Shown here: positions 14,737 through 22,304 of the stretch, in pieces
How the letters are laid out: every line of letters starts with the position of its first letter
Numbering within the stretch: position 1 is the first letter of the stretch
Assembly: GCF_013410745.1 (NCBI RefSeq)
Contig: NZ_JACCFY010000001.1
Coordinates: 2,728,001 to 2,792,000, forward strand
Length of the DNA stretch: 64,000 nt
Direction: 5' to 3'
Source of the DNA: Nesterenkonia xinjiangensis
Lineage (GTDB): Bacteria; Actinomycetota; Actinomycetes; Actinomycetales; Micrococcaceae
Notes under the pieces: generated by a model
Database searches by the model: none
What the model was told of the DNA's origin: nothing
Seen by the model: only the letters and a program-made list of their open reading frames with translations
Translations under genes and position numbers: made by a program

Positions 14737-15579
14737 ATGGCGAACTACACCGCTGCTGACATCAAGGCCCTGCGCGAGCGCACCGGCGCCGGCATGATGG
14801 ACGTCAAGAAGGCTCTGGACGAGGCCGACGGCAACTTCGAGAAGGCCATCGAGGCCATCCGCATCAAGGGCCTCAAGGGCGCCGCCAAGCGTGAGGGCCG
14901 CTCCGCCGCGGAGGGCCTCGTGCTGGCCAAGGTCGTCGACGGCACCAAGGGCTACCTGCTCGAGGTCAACGCCGAGACCGACTTCGTGGCCAAGTCCGAC
15001 AAGTTCGTGGGGCTGGCTGAGAAGGTCCTCGAAGTGGCCGTGGCCAACGACCTCGGCGATGTCGAGACGCTGCTCGAGGCCGACGTCGACGGCAAGAAGG
15101 TCACCGACTACGTCACCGAGGAGGGCGCGGCCGTCCTCGGTGAGAAGATCGTCGTGCGCCGCCTGGCCAAGGTCGAGGGCGCCTTCGTCGATGCCTACCT
15201 CCACAAGACCTCCAAGGACCTCCCGGCTCAGGTGGGTGTCCTCTTCGCAGTGGACGCCGACTCCGACGCCGCGAAGACCGCCGCACACGACGTCGCCGTG
15301 CATGCCGCAGCCATCGTGCCGCAGTTCCTCACCCGTGACGAGGTGCCGTCCGAGACCGTGGAGAACGAGCGTCGGATCGCTGAGGAGACGGCCCGCGCCG
15401 AGAACAAGCCGGAGCAGGCCATGCCGAAGATCATCGAGGGTCGCACCAACGCGTACTTCAAGGAGAACGTCCTGGTCGACCAGCCATTCGCGAAGGACCC
15501 GAAGCAGACCGTCTCCCAGGTCCTCGAGTCCGCCGGTGCCGGAGCGACCGCCTTCGCCCGCTTCCGGGTCGGCAGCTGA
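14737..15579 (+). CDS. tsf: Elongation factor Ts
   Basis: Nucleotide-exchange factor that releases GDP from EF-Tu. The 280-aa protein begins MANYTAADIKALRERTGAGMMDVKKALDEADGNFEKAIE (UBA-like N-terminal domain) and has the exchange-active segment ETDFVAKSDKFVGLA at about residue 81, with the Asp-Phe pair that inserts into EF-Tu. The dimerisation/core domain follows and ends AGATAFARFRVG. GGAGG precedes the ATG. Normal length for actinobacteria. The upstream hairpin and the gap suggest partial uncoupling from rpsB. Confidence 0.98.
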   Translation: MANYTAADIKALRERTGAGMMDVKKALDEADGNFEKAIEAIRIKGLKGAAKREGRSAAEGLVLAKVVDGTKGYLLEVNAETDFVAKSDKFVGLAEKVLEVAVANDLGDVETLLEADVDGKKVTDYVTEEGAAVLGEKIVVRRLAKVEGAFVDAYLHKTSKDLPAQVGVLFAVDADSDAAKTAAHDVAVHAAAIVPQFLTRDEVPSETVENERRIAEETARAENKPEQAMPKIIEGRTNAYFKENVLVDQPFAKDPKQTVSQVLESAGAGATAFARFRVGS

Positions 15580-15643
15580 GCCTCTCGCTCGTCCCACTCC
15601 GGCTCGCGCCGCAGGGTGCTCGTCTCAGCCGGAGAGGCATGCC

Positions 15644-15649
15644 TACAAT
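15644..15649 (+). promoter_or_regulatory. Candidate -10 box for pyrH transcript
   Basis: TACAAT is the best -10 hexamer between tsf and pyrH and would start RNA near 15656, just before the hairpin at 15678-15710. No clear -35 is present. Confidence 0.4.
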
Positions 15650-15677
15650 GAGGCAGACCGCATGATCTGAGACATCA

Positions 15678-15710
15678 GGGGGTGGCCACACTGACGCTGT
15701 GGTCACCCCC
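15678..15710 (+). terminator. tsf terminator or pyrH leader attenuator
   Basis: GGGGGTGGCCACA pairs with TGTGGTCACCCCC (13 bp with one G-T wobble) around a 7-nt loop and is followed by TTCTC. It ends the rpsB-tsf transcript. Because a TACAAT box lies only about 30 nt upstream, the same hairpin would sit in the 5' leader of a pyrH transcript. Confidence 0.7.
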
Positions 15711-15831
15711 TTCTCATGCCCGGATCCCGGCATCCGGGCACTGACCGCACTGACCCTTCTGCCGCCCGTCACCTGCCGGCCCTGGTCTGCTGCATTGGCA
15801 GCTGCCGAGGCTGACCTCCGAAAGGACCTCG

Positions 15832-16605
15832 ATGCCGATGACCACCCAGCCTGCCGTCCCCGTCTCCGCCCAGTCCATCGATCTCGAGCTCACAGAAGGG
15901 GTCGAGCGCCGCCGCGTGCTCCTCAAACTCTCCGGGGAGGTCTTCGGCGGCGGCAGCGTCGGCGTCGACCCCGCCACGGTGCGCGGCATCGCCGAGCAGA
16001 TCGCCGCCGTGGGCGGCAAGGTGGAGGTCTCCGTCGTCGTGGGCGGGGGCAACTTCTTCCGCGGTGCCGAGCTCTCCAAGGCCGGCATGGACCGTGCGCG
16101 TGCCGACTACATGGGCATGCTGGGCACGGTGATGAACTGTCTGGCGCTGCAGGACTTCCTGGAGCAGGCCGGCCAGCCGACACGTGTTCAGACGGCCATC
16201 ACCATGGGGCAGGTGGCCGAGTCCTACATCCCGCTGCGCGCCATCCGGCACATGGAGAAGGGCCGTGTGGTCGTCTTCGGCGCCGGCGCCGGCATGCCCT
16301 ATTTCTCCACCGACACCGTCTGTGCCCAGCGCGCGCTGGAGGTCGGGGCTGACATGGTGCTCATGGCCAAGTCCGGAGTCGACGGGGTCTACACCGCCGA
16401 CCCGAAGACCAACCCGGACGCCGAGAAGCTCGAGCACATGACCTACACCGACGCGCTGCGCCGCAACATCCGGGTGATGGACCAGACCGCGATGACGATG
16501 TGCAATGACAACGACCTCCCGATGCGGGTGTTCGGCATGGAGGGGGAGGGCAACGTCACCCGGGCCCTGCTGGGCGAGGAGATCGGCACCCTGGTCACCT
16601 CCTGA
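15832..16605 (+). CDS. pyrH: UMP kinase
   Basis: Bacterial UMP kinase, phosphorylating UMP to UDP in pyrimidine synthesis; a hexameric amino-acid-kinase-fold enzyme unlike eukaryotic UMP/CMP kinases. The 257-aa sequence has the N-terminal [10 protein letters not shown], the UMP-binding [10 protein letters not shown] and the [13 protein letters not shown] loop, with GVYTADPK further on. An N-terminal extension of about 20 residues ([15 protein letters not shown]) precedes the conserved core, so a downstream start cannot be excluded, but AAAGGA lies 5 nt before ATG 15832. It is first in the pyrH-frr-cdsA run. Confidence 0.97.
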   Translation: MPMTTQPAVPVSAQSIDLELTEGVERRRVLLKLSGEVFGGGSVGVDPATVRGIAEQIAAVGGKVEVSVVVGGGNFFRGAELSKAGMDRARADYMGMLGTVMNCLALQDFLEQAGQPTRVQTAITMGQVAESYIPLRAIRHMEKGRVVVFGAGAGMPYFSTDTVCAQRALEVGADMVLMAKSGVDGVYTADPKTNPDAEKLEHMTYTDALRRNIRVMDQTAMTMCNDNDLPMRVFGMEGEGNVTRALLGEEIGTLVTS

Positions 16606-16682
16606 GGGCCAGGTGCGCCCTGATCCAGGTCAGATCGGTGTCTGACCCGCAGAATCAGCCCCGGCGGGGGCGCTGCACCACG

Positions 16683-16688
16683 TAGACT
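16683..16688 (+). promoter_or_regulatory. Candidate -10 box for frr
   Basis: TAGACT lies 32 nt before the frr GTG, leaving room for a short leader that contains AAGGAG. frr may therefore be transcribed separately from pyrH. Confidence 0.4.
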
Positions 16689-16720
16689 GAGACGCAAGTT
16701 CCCACCTCAAGGAGACCGAC

Positions 16721-17278
16721 GTGATTGACGAGACCCTGGTCGAAGCCGAAGAGCTCATGGAGCGAGCGGTGGAGGCCACCAGCGAAGACTTCGCCACCGT
16801 GCGCACCGGCCGGGCCAATCCGGCGCTGTACTCGAAGGTGCTGGTCGACTACTACGGCTCCGCGACGCCGCTGCAGCAGCTGGCCTCCTTCAACATCCCG
16901 GATGCTCGCACCATCCTGATCACCCCCTATGACATCTCCGCCATGCGCGAGATCGAGCGGGCCCTCTCGGACTCCGAGATCGGTGCGAACCCCTCCAACG
17001 ACGGCAAGCAGATCCGGATCACGATGCCGGACCTGACGGAAGAGCGCCGCAGGGAGTACGTGAAGCTGGTCAAGTCCAAGGGCGAGGACCACAAGGTCTC
17101 GGTCCGCAACGCCCGCCGCAAGGCGAAGGACGTCATCGAGAAGGCTGTGAAGAGCGGCGACGTCGGCGAAGACGACGGCGAGCGGGGCACCAAGGAGCTG
17201 GAGAACCTCACCAAGACCTACGTGGATCGCATCGACGACATGATCAAGCGCAAGGAAGCCGAGCTCCTCGAGGTCTGA
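16721..17278 (+). CDS. frr: Ribosome recycling factor
   Basis: RRF, a tRNA-shaped protein that splits post-termination ribosomes together with EF-G. The 185-aa protein shows the conserved RTGRANPALYSKVLVDYYGS, TPLQQLASFNIPDAR and the C-terminal three-helix bundle segment VRNARRKAKDVIEKAVKSG. The GTG 16721 start is supported by AAGGAGACCGAC immediately upstream. The length equals the family norm. It is followed 5 nt later by cdsA. Confidence 0.98.
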   Translation: MIDETLVEAEELMERAVEATSEDFATVRTGRANPALYSKVLVDYYGSATPLQQLASFNIPDARTILITPYDISAMREIERALSDSEIGANPSNDGKQIRITMPDLTEERRREYVKLVKSKGEDHKVSVRNARRKAKDVIEKAVKSGDVGEDDGERGTKELENLTKTYVDRIDDMIKRKEAELLEV

Positions 17279-17283
17279 GGCCG

Positions 17284-18168
17284 ATGACAGGATCTGAGCG
17301 CACCGGAGAGGCCGCCGGGCCGGCGAAGCCGGTGCGCACGCCACGGGCGGGTCGTGACCTGCCCGCGGCGATCATCACCGGCGCCGCTCTGCTGATCCCA
17401 GCGGTGCTGGGGATCATGTTCTTTCCGCTGCTGCTGATCATGCTGGGCGTGGTCCTGCTCTCCATGGGCGTCTGGGAGGTCGCCCGCGCCCTGGAGACCC
17501 AGGGCCTGCGACTGCCCAAGCTTCCGCTCTTCCTGGGGGCTGCGGCGATGCCTCTGTCGGCCTACTTCGGCGGAGTCGAGGCCCTGACTCTGGCGCTGAT
17601 GGTGACCTGCACCGCCATCGCGGTCACGGCCGCGGTGCTGCGCGTGCAGGATCCCGGTCGGTCCATCATGTCCTCGATGTTCGTGGCCTGCTGGGTCCCG
17701 TTCCTGGTCTCCTTCGCGGTGCTGCTGCTCAGTCAGCCCGATGGACAGTGGCGCCTCGCCGTCGTCGTGCTGCTGGTGGTCTCCAACGACACCTTCGGCT
17801 ATATGGTCGGGGTGCTGTTCGGCAAGCACCCGATGGCCCCCAAGATCAGCCCCAAGAAGTCCTGGGAGGGTTTCGCCGGATCCATGGTGGGCTCCGTCCT
17901 GGTGGGCGTGCTGACCTCCTGGCTGATCTTCGGGGAGCCGATCCATGTGGGGGCCCTGCTGGCCGCCGCCGTCGTGGTGTCGGCCACTGCCGGGGACTTC
18001 TCCGAGTCCATGGTCAAGCGGGAGCTGGGGCTGAAGGACATGTCCCAGATGCTGCCGGGCCATGGCGGGGTGATGGACCGGCTGGACTCCCTGGTGTTCG
18101 CGATGCCGACCGCCTACTTCGTGATCGTGGCGCTCACCCGGGATTCCGGGGGAGTTCCATTAGGCTGA
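17284..18168 (+). CDS. cdsA: Phosphatidate cytidylyltransferase
   Basis: CDP-diacylglycerol synthase, making the activated lipid used by the two CDP-alcohol phosphatidyltransferases earlier in the window. The 294-aa protein has about eight transmembrane helices and the family signature SMVKRELGLKDMSQMLPGHGG followed by VMDRLDS near residues 240-265, with the catalytic Asp/Lys residues intact. The first 25 residues are soluble and Pro/Ala-rich. It starts 5 nt after frr. In related genomes rlmN often follows cdsA; here the next gene is the DivIVA-like protein. Confidence 0.97.
   Translation: MTGSERTGEAAGPAKPVRTPRAGRDLPAAIITGAALLIPAVLGIMFFPLLLIMLGVVLLSMGVWEVARALETQGLRLPKLPLFLGAAAMPLSAYFGGVEALTLALMVTCTAIAVTAAVLRVQDPGRSIMSSMFVACWVPFLVSFAVLLLSQPDGQWRLAVVVLLVVSNDTFGYMVGVLFGKHPMAPKISPKKSWEGFAGSMVGSVLVGVLTSWLIFGEPIHVGALLAAAVVVSATAGDFSESMVKRELGLKDMSQMLPGHGGVMDRLDSLVFAMPTAYFVIVALTRDSGGVPLG
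18161..18166 (+). promoter_or_regulatory. -10 box of leaderless DivIVA-like gene
   Basis: TAGGCT, inside the last codons of cdsA, lies 6 nt before ATG 18173. There is no Shine-Dalgarno, so leaderless expression is plausible. Confidence 0.4.
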
Positions 18169-18172
18169 GGGC

Positions 18173-18733
18173 ATGGCGCACACAGAGAATGCACTGTTCA
18201 CCCTGCTGGACCCGGAGGAGCAGGGCTACAACCGCGACGAGGTCGACGAGTTCATGGCCCGGGCTCGCGTCGCCTACGACTCCGGCACGGGGATGCCGCT
18301 GGCTGAGATTCGTCAGGCGAGCTTCTCCATGGGCTCCGGCGGCTACGACCCCGCAGAGGTCGACGGAGCATTGGACCGTCTCGAGGACGCCTTCGCCGCC
18401 GCCGAGAGGGACCGCTACATCAGCCAGCATGGTGAGGACGCCTGGTATGAGCTGTTGGCCGAGCGGGCCGCGCCGCTGCGGATCCGTCTCGAACGCCCGG
18501 ACGGCAAGCGGTTCCGTGAGCCGGCACATTCCTCGGCCCTCGGGTATCGCAAGGAACAGGTGGACGAGCTCTGCCGGGAGCTGGAGCAGTATCTTGACGG
18601 GGAGAACCCGATGAGCGTGGACGAGGTCCGCACCATCGTCTTCGCGGGAGTGCACGGCTCCAACGGCTATGACGAGGCCCAGGTGGATGCCTTCCTGGAC
18701 CGCATCACCGAGATCATGGCCTCAGTGGGCTGA
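18173..18733 (+). CDS. DivIVA-domain-like protein with internal duplication
   Basis: Soluble 186-aa protein with four short GY-(x4)-[EQ]VD motifs at residues 18, 57, 124 and 165, the pattern that anchors DivIVA N-terminal domains. The motifs form two similar halves (about 1-77 and 118-183), each running GY..EVD - E[IV]R - F - GYD..[EQ]VD..LDR, so the protein looks like a tandem duplication without the long coiled coil of true DivIVA. A cell-pole or division role is inference from the motif only. It belongs to the conserved frr-cdsA neighbourhood. The last 12 nt overlap the convergent TetR gene. Confidence 0.8.
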   Translation: MAHTENALFTLLDPEEQGYNRDEVDEFMARARVAYDSGTGMPLAEIRQASFSMGSGGYDPAEVDGALDRLEDAFAAAERDRYISQHGEDAWYELLAERAAPLRIRLERPDGKRFREPAHSSALGYRKEQVDELCRELEQYLDGENPMSVDEVRTIVFAGVHGSNGYDEAQVDAFLDRITEIMASVG

Positions 18734-19348
18734 CCGGGGGCCCTGCAGGGACGTGTCGGTGCCGCCCGCGTCCGTCACGGCATCGAGGAGCCGGTCGAGC
18801 ATCTCGTGCGCCGCCCTCCTGCGCGCGTCTCGTTCCTCGCCCCCTTCGGCGATCCACAGGGCGGCATCGTTCATCGCTCCGGAGAGCTGCGCCGTGGCCG
18901 CCTCCTGGAGCCGGCCCGAGTAGCCCAGCTGCCCCAGCCCCTCCTTGAGGTGTGCGGCGGCGTTCTCCGCGTCCATCCGGCGCCAGCGGGCCCATCCGAG
19001 CACCGAGGGGGCGTCCAGGAGCAGGATTCGCGCACGGGGCGCCTCGGTGATGGCGTCCAGGAATGCGTGACAGCCGCGCCGCAGCTGCTGATCGGTGTCG
19101 GCACCGCCCGTCTCGGCGGCTCTGAGGACCTCTTCCCCGACCTGGAGCTGCAGCTCTTCTGCGACGGCGGCGAAGAGTTCCTGCTTGGTGCGATGCCGGT
19201 GATAGACGGCACCCCGTGAGACGCCCACGCTCCGGGCGACGTCGTCGACTGACACTCCGGCGAATCCGTGCTCCGCGAGGAGGGACCTCGCATGGTCGAG
19301 GATCGCGCGGGCGGTCTTGGCCGCATCCGCTGCGGACGAGCGGGGCAT
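18722..19348 (-). CDS. TetR family transcriptional regulator
   Basis: Repressor of 208 aa with a typical TetR N-terminal helix-turn-helix (about residues 12-58: ARAILDHARSLLAEHGFAGVSVDDVARSVGVSRGAVYHRHRTKQELF as successive helices) and an all-helical ligand domain. It is divergent from a VOC-family gene, and the 77-bp gap contains two near-identical 20-bp operator-like repeats, so autoregulation and control of the VOC gene are expected. The inducer is unknown. The 3' end overlaps the DivIVA-like gene by 12 nt. Confidence 0.92.
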   Translation of the reverse strand: MPRSSAADAAKTARAILDHARSLLAEHGFAGVSVDDVARSVGVSRGAVYHRHRTKQELFAAVAEELQLQVGEEVLRAAETGGADTDQQLRRGCHAFLDAITEAPRARILLLDAPSVLGWARWRRMDAENAAAHLKEGLGQLGYSGRLQEAATAQLSGAMNDAALWIAEGGEERDARRRAAHEMLDRLLDAVTDAGGTDTSLQGPRSAH

Positions 19349-19360
19349 GAACCCTCCCTT

Positions 19361-19380
19361 TACATTCGTTGTGTATGTAT
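19361..19380. promoter_or_regulatory. TetR operator copy 1
   Basis: TACATTCGTTGTGTATGTAT, containing inverted half-sites TACAT and ATGTA separated by 9 nt. The same sequence recurs 32 bp downstream. Confidence 0.65.
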
Positions 19381-19392
19381 TCTGCGAGATGT

Positions 19393-19412
19393 CACATTCA
19401 CAGTGTATGTAT
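19393..19412. promoter_or_regulatory. TetR operator copy 2
   Basis: CACATTCACAGTGTATGTAT matches copy 1 at 16 of 20 positions and ends directly at the AGGAGG of the VOC gene. The 32-bp offset is about three helical turns, so two dimers could bind the same face. Confidence 0.65.
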
Positions 19413-19425
19413 AGGAGGCCCAGCG

Positions 19426-19827
19426 ATGGCCGTCACCAGTGTCTATCCCGTCCTCATGGTCGTCGAGGTCCCGTCCGCCGCGGACTTCTTCCGAGAGGTG
19501 CTGAACTTTGAGACCGTGTTCGACGCCGGCTGGTACATCAGCCTGCGGCGCGGTCCCCACGAGCTGGCGCTGCTGGCCCATGACCACCCCACGGTCCCGG
19601 CAGAGCGCCGATCCACTGTGTCGGGTGTGCTTGTCAATGTCGAGGTCGATGACGTCGATGCGGTGCATCGAGCCGTGGTCGCGCGGTCCGAGGTGCGCCT
19701 CCTGGCCCCGTTGAGAGATGAGGACTTCGGCCAACGGCACTTCATCCTCGACGGCCCGGAGGGACTCATGGTCGACGTGATCCAGCCCATCGAACCCGCT
19801 GCGGAGTTCAGCGCCGCGTATCGGTGA
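19426..19827 (+). CDS. VOC (glyoxalase/bleomycin-resistance) superfamily protein
   Basis: Single-domain vicinal-oxygen-chelate fold protein of 133 aa, the type used in glyoxalases, dioxygenases and antibiotic-binding proteins. It begins MAVTSVYPVLMVVEVPSAADFFREVLNFE and ends with the second beta-alpha-beta module FGQRHFILDGPEGLMVDVIQP. It presumably works as a dimer. ATG 19426 is chosen because a perfect AGGAGG lies 7 nt upstream and just after the second TetR operator; longer frames would start inside the operators. Substrate unknown; it is probably a detoxification or resistance protein induced through the TetR regulator. Confidence 0.9.
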   Translation: MAVTSVYPVLMVVEVPSAADFFREVLNFETVFDAGWYISLRRGPHELALLAHDHPTVPAERRSTVSGVLVNVEVDDVDAVHRAVVARSEVRLLAPLRDEDFGQRHFILDGPEGLMVDVIQPIEPAAEFSAAYR

Positions 19828-19852
19828 AGCCCGCGGCCGGTCGCCTCCGCCG

Positions 19853-19891
19853 ACGACGGCGGCCCCGCCGTGGTGCTGGAGCCGCCGTCGT
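19853..19891. terminator. Bidirectional hairpin between VOC gene and actP
   Basis: ACGACGGCGGC pairs perfectly with GCCGCCGTCGT over a 17-nt loop, between two convergent genes. There is no T-run, as is common for actinobacterial terminators. Confidence 0.6.
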
Positions 19892-19940
19892 GCGGGGTGT
19901 CTGAGCCGAGTGCGCCGCGCTCAGGCGCCGCAGGTGTCCT

Positions 19941-21590
19941 TCAGTGCTCGGAGGCCTTCTCCGCGCCCACGCCGGTGAGCGAACGGATCTCCATCTCGGC
20001 CTGCTTGACCGGATCCTCGGCGACTGTGGAGGTCTTCGAACCCACCCAGCCGAGCAGGAACGCCAGGGGGATGGAGACCAGTCCCGGGTTGGCCAGCGGG
20101 TACAGCGCCAGGTCCGTCTCGGGGAAGAAGGAGGTCTCCGCGCCCCAGACCACCGGGGAGAAGGCGATCAGCAGGATCGAGGACCCCAGGCCCCCGTACA
20201 TGGACCACAGTGCGCCACGGGTGGTGAAGCCCTTCCAGAACAGCGAGTACAGGATCGTGGGCAGGTTCGCCGAGGCCGCCACCGCGAAGGCCAGCGCCAC
20301 CAGGAAGGCGACGTTCTGCCCCTGAGCGCCGATGCCCCCGAGGATCGCCAGGATGCCGACGACGACCACCGTCGTCCGGGCCGCCCGCACTTCGCCCTTA
20401 TTGTCGATCTTGCCCTTCTTGATGACCTGACCGTAGATGTCGTGGGCGAAGGAGGCGGAGGCGGTGATGGTCAGGCCCGCCACCACTGCCAGGATCGTGG
20501 CGAAGGCGACGGCCGCGATGATGCCCAGCAGCAAGGTGCCGCCGAGCTCGTAGGCCAGCAGCGGGGCCGCGGAGTTCTGGCCACCGGGTGCGGAGAGGAT
20601 CCTCTCCTGGTCCAGCATCGCGGCGGCGCCGTAGCCCAGCACGAGTGTGAACAGGTAGAACGCGCCGATCAGCCAGATCGCCCAGACCACGGACTTGCGA
20701 GCGTCCTTGGCCGTGGGAACGGTGTAGAAGCGGATCAGCACATGCGGCAGGCCCGCGGTGCCCAGCACCAGGGCGAGGCCCAGGGAGAGGAAGTCCATCT
20801 TGGTCAGCAGGTCCACGCCGTACTGCAGCCCGGGCTCCAGCAGCGCGTCCTGGCCGGTCCGTTCCACCGAGTCGCCCAGCAGCGCGGAGAAGTTGAAGCC
20901 GTAGCGGGCCAGCACCCAGAAGGTCATCACCGCCGAGCCGGCGATGAGCAGCGCGGCTTTGATGATCTGCACCCAGGTGGTGCCCTTCATGCCGCCGATG
21001 AACACATAGACGATCATCAGCGCGCCGACCACCGCGATGATCAGGGACTGGCCGGCTCGGGAGTCGATGCCCAGCAGCAGCGAGACCAGAGCGCCGGCGC
21101 CGGCCATCTGGGCCAGCAGGTAGAACAGGCAGACCGCCAGGGTGGAGGAGGCCGCGGCGATGCGCACCGGGCCCTGCCGCAGCCGGAAGCTCAGGACATC
21201 GGCCATGGTGAACTTGCCGGTGTTGCGCAGCAGCTCGGCGACCAGAAGCAGTGCGACGAGCCAGGCCACCAGGAACCCGATGGAGTAGAGGAAGCCGTCG
21301 TATCCGTAGACGGCGATGGCTCCCACGATCCCCAGGAAGGAGGCCGCCGAGAGATAGTCCCCGGCGATGGCCGTGCCGTTCTGGGTGCCGGAGAATGATC
21401 TGCCGCCCGCATAGTAGTCGGCGGCGGTGTTGTTGCTCTTCGAAGCGCGGAGCACGAAGAACAGCGTCACTCCGACGAAGATGAGGAAGATCCCGATGTT
21501 CGCCCAGGGGTTGCCGACCTCGGTGGAGAGGACCTCCTCCTCGCCGGAGGCGGTCGGCGGGTTCAGAGCCGTCAGTGCTGTGATGGTCAT
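19941..21590 (-). CDS. actP: Cation/acetate symporter (SSS family)
   Basis: Sodium:solute symporter of 549 aa with about 13 transmembrane helices, most like the acetate/monocarboxylate permeases ActP and MctC. Visible family features are the N-terminal AADYYAGGRSFSGTQNGTAIAGDYLSAASFLG, the Na-site helix region and TAGLPHVLIRFYTVPTAKDARKS. It imports acetate, pyruvate or propionate with a cation. It follows a DUF485 gene with a one-base stop-start overlap (TGATG), the usual yjcH-actP order. The divergent LytS/LytTR operon probably controls it. An N-terminal tail of about 30 residues precedes the first helix. Confidence 0.93.
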   Translation of the reverse strand: MTITALTALNPPTASGEEEVLSTEVGNPWANIGIFLIFVGVTLFFVLRASKSNNTAADYYAGGRSFSGTQNGTAIAGDYLSAASFLGIVGAIAVYGYDGFLYSIGFLVAWLVALLLVAELLRNTGKFTMADVLSFRLRQGPVRIAAASSTLAVCLFYLLAQMAGAGALVSLLLGIDSRAGQSLIIAVVGALMIVYVFIGGMKGTTWVQIIKAALLIAGSAVMTFWVLARYGFNFSALLGDSVERTGQDALLEPGLQYGVDLLTKMDFLSLGLALVLGTAGLPHVLIRFYTVPTAKDARKSVVWAIWLIGAFYLFTLVLGYGAAAMLDQERILSAPGGQNSAAPLLAYELGGTLLLGIIAAVAFATILAVVAGLTITASASFAHDIYGQVIKKGKIDNKGEVRAARTTVVVVGILAILGGIGAQGQNVAFLVALAFAVAASANLPTILYSLFWKGFTTRGALWSMYGGLGSSILLIAFSPVVWGAETSFFPETDLALYPLANPGLVSIPLAFLLGWVGSKTSTVAEDPVKQAEMEIRSLTGVGAEKASEH

Positions 21591-21976
21591 CAGCGATCGC
21601 CTCCTGCGGTGGTCGGTGCGGGGGTGTCGTCCGGCAGTCCGACGCCGGCGGCCTCCAGCTCATGTCGGATCGCGCTGGACTTCGGGTCCAGGGACTTGTT
21701 GGAGAAGGACACATAGGCGGCGGTGATCGCGAAGGTGGTCGCGAACTGGGCCAGTCCGAGCACGATGCCGAGATTGATGTTGCCCAGCACCGGAATGGCC
21801 ATGATCTGCGGGGCGAAGGCGGCCAGCAGCACGAACCCCAGATACCAGACCAGGAAGATGACGGCCATCGGGAACACGAAGCTCCGATGCGTCCGCTTCA
21901 GCTCCTGGAACTCCGGGCGGTTCTGCACCTCCTGGTAGTCGACGGTCGCCGCGGTGGGCGCGGTCGGTGAGCTCAT
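21590..21976 (-). CDS. DUF485 membrane protein (YjcH-like)
   Basis: Small membrane protein of 128 aa with two transmembrane helices (about residues 34-55 and 70-92) in the DUF485 pattern: RPEFQELKRTHRSFVFPMAVIFLVWYLGFVLLA. DUF485 proteins are nearly always encoded directly before an ActP-type symporter and are thought to assist it, though the mechanism is unknown. Stop and actP start share one base. It is first in the minus-strand operon, facing the kinase gene across a 328-bp gap. Confidence 0.93.
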   Translation of the reverse strand: MSSPTAPTAATVDYQEVQNRPEFQELKRTHRSFVFPMAVIFLVWYLGFVLLAAFAPQIMAIPVLGNINLGIVLGLAQFATTFAITAAYVSFSNKSLDPKSSAIRHELEAAGVGLPDDTPAPTTAGGDR

Positions 21977-22183
21977 CGCTCCTCCTTGTGGTCTCGGATG
22001 GACGTCGCGTGCATGACTCCCACGTTCCGTCCGTCCAGGGCGTGGTCCACGCGGTCCCTGTGTGGGGCGGGGCGGGCCCGTCCCGGCACGCTGACCAGAG
22101 TGCCGCAGTGACCCAGCTCACGTGAAGCAGATCACCGTGCTGCTGCGATGAGCGGCCTGTGCGGTGCGACGAGCGGTCACGGT

Positions 22184-22243
22184 CGGCCCGGGACGGCCCG
22201 GGACGGCCCGGGACGGTCCGGAACGGCTCGAGGCGGCCCGGGA
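22184..22243. repeat. Six 10-bp tandem units, each with a 6-bp palindrome
   Basis: Units are CGGCCCGGGA three times, CGGTCCGGAA, CGGCTCGAGG and CGGCCCGGGA. The 6-bp core of each is a perfect palindrome (CCCGGG, TCCGGA or CTCGAG), so substitutions in diverged units are compensated. The spacing equals about one helical turn. Confidence 0.9.
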
Positions 22244-22291
22244 CGGCACGCTCGGCTCGGACGGCAGGGCCGGGCGGCGGTGCGGCTGGCC

Positions 22292-22297
22292 TACGAT
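22292..22297 (+). promoter_or_regulatory. -10 box of leaderless histidine kinase gene
   Basis: TACGAT lies 7 nt before ATG 22305 with no Shine-Dalgarno between, about 50 bp downstream of the repeat array. Confidence 0.5.
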
Positions 22298-22304
22298 GGT
22301 CCCC

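Larger units (their letters stand above)
21977..22304. other. Divergent intergenic region with phased repeat array
   Basis: This 328-bp gap separates the DUF485-actP operon from the histidine kinase operon and holds no gene. It contains a GTGACCCAGCTCACGTGAAGCAG stretch, split by CACGTG and TCACGTGA palindromes around 22105-22128, the 10-bp repeat array at 22184-22243, and the TACGAT -10 box of the kinase gene. Confidence 0.7.

Noticed and set aside
22184-22243. Possible CRISPR array
   Set aside because: 10-bp units without spacers and no cas genes; it is a tandem repeat.
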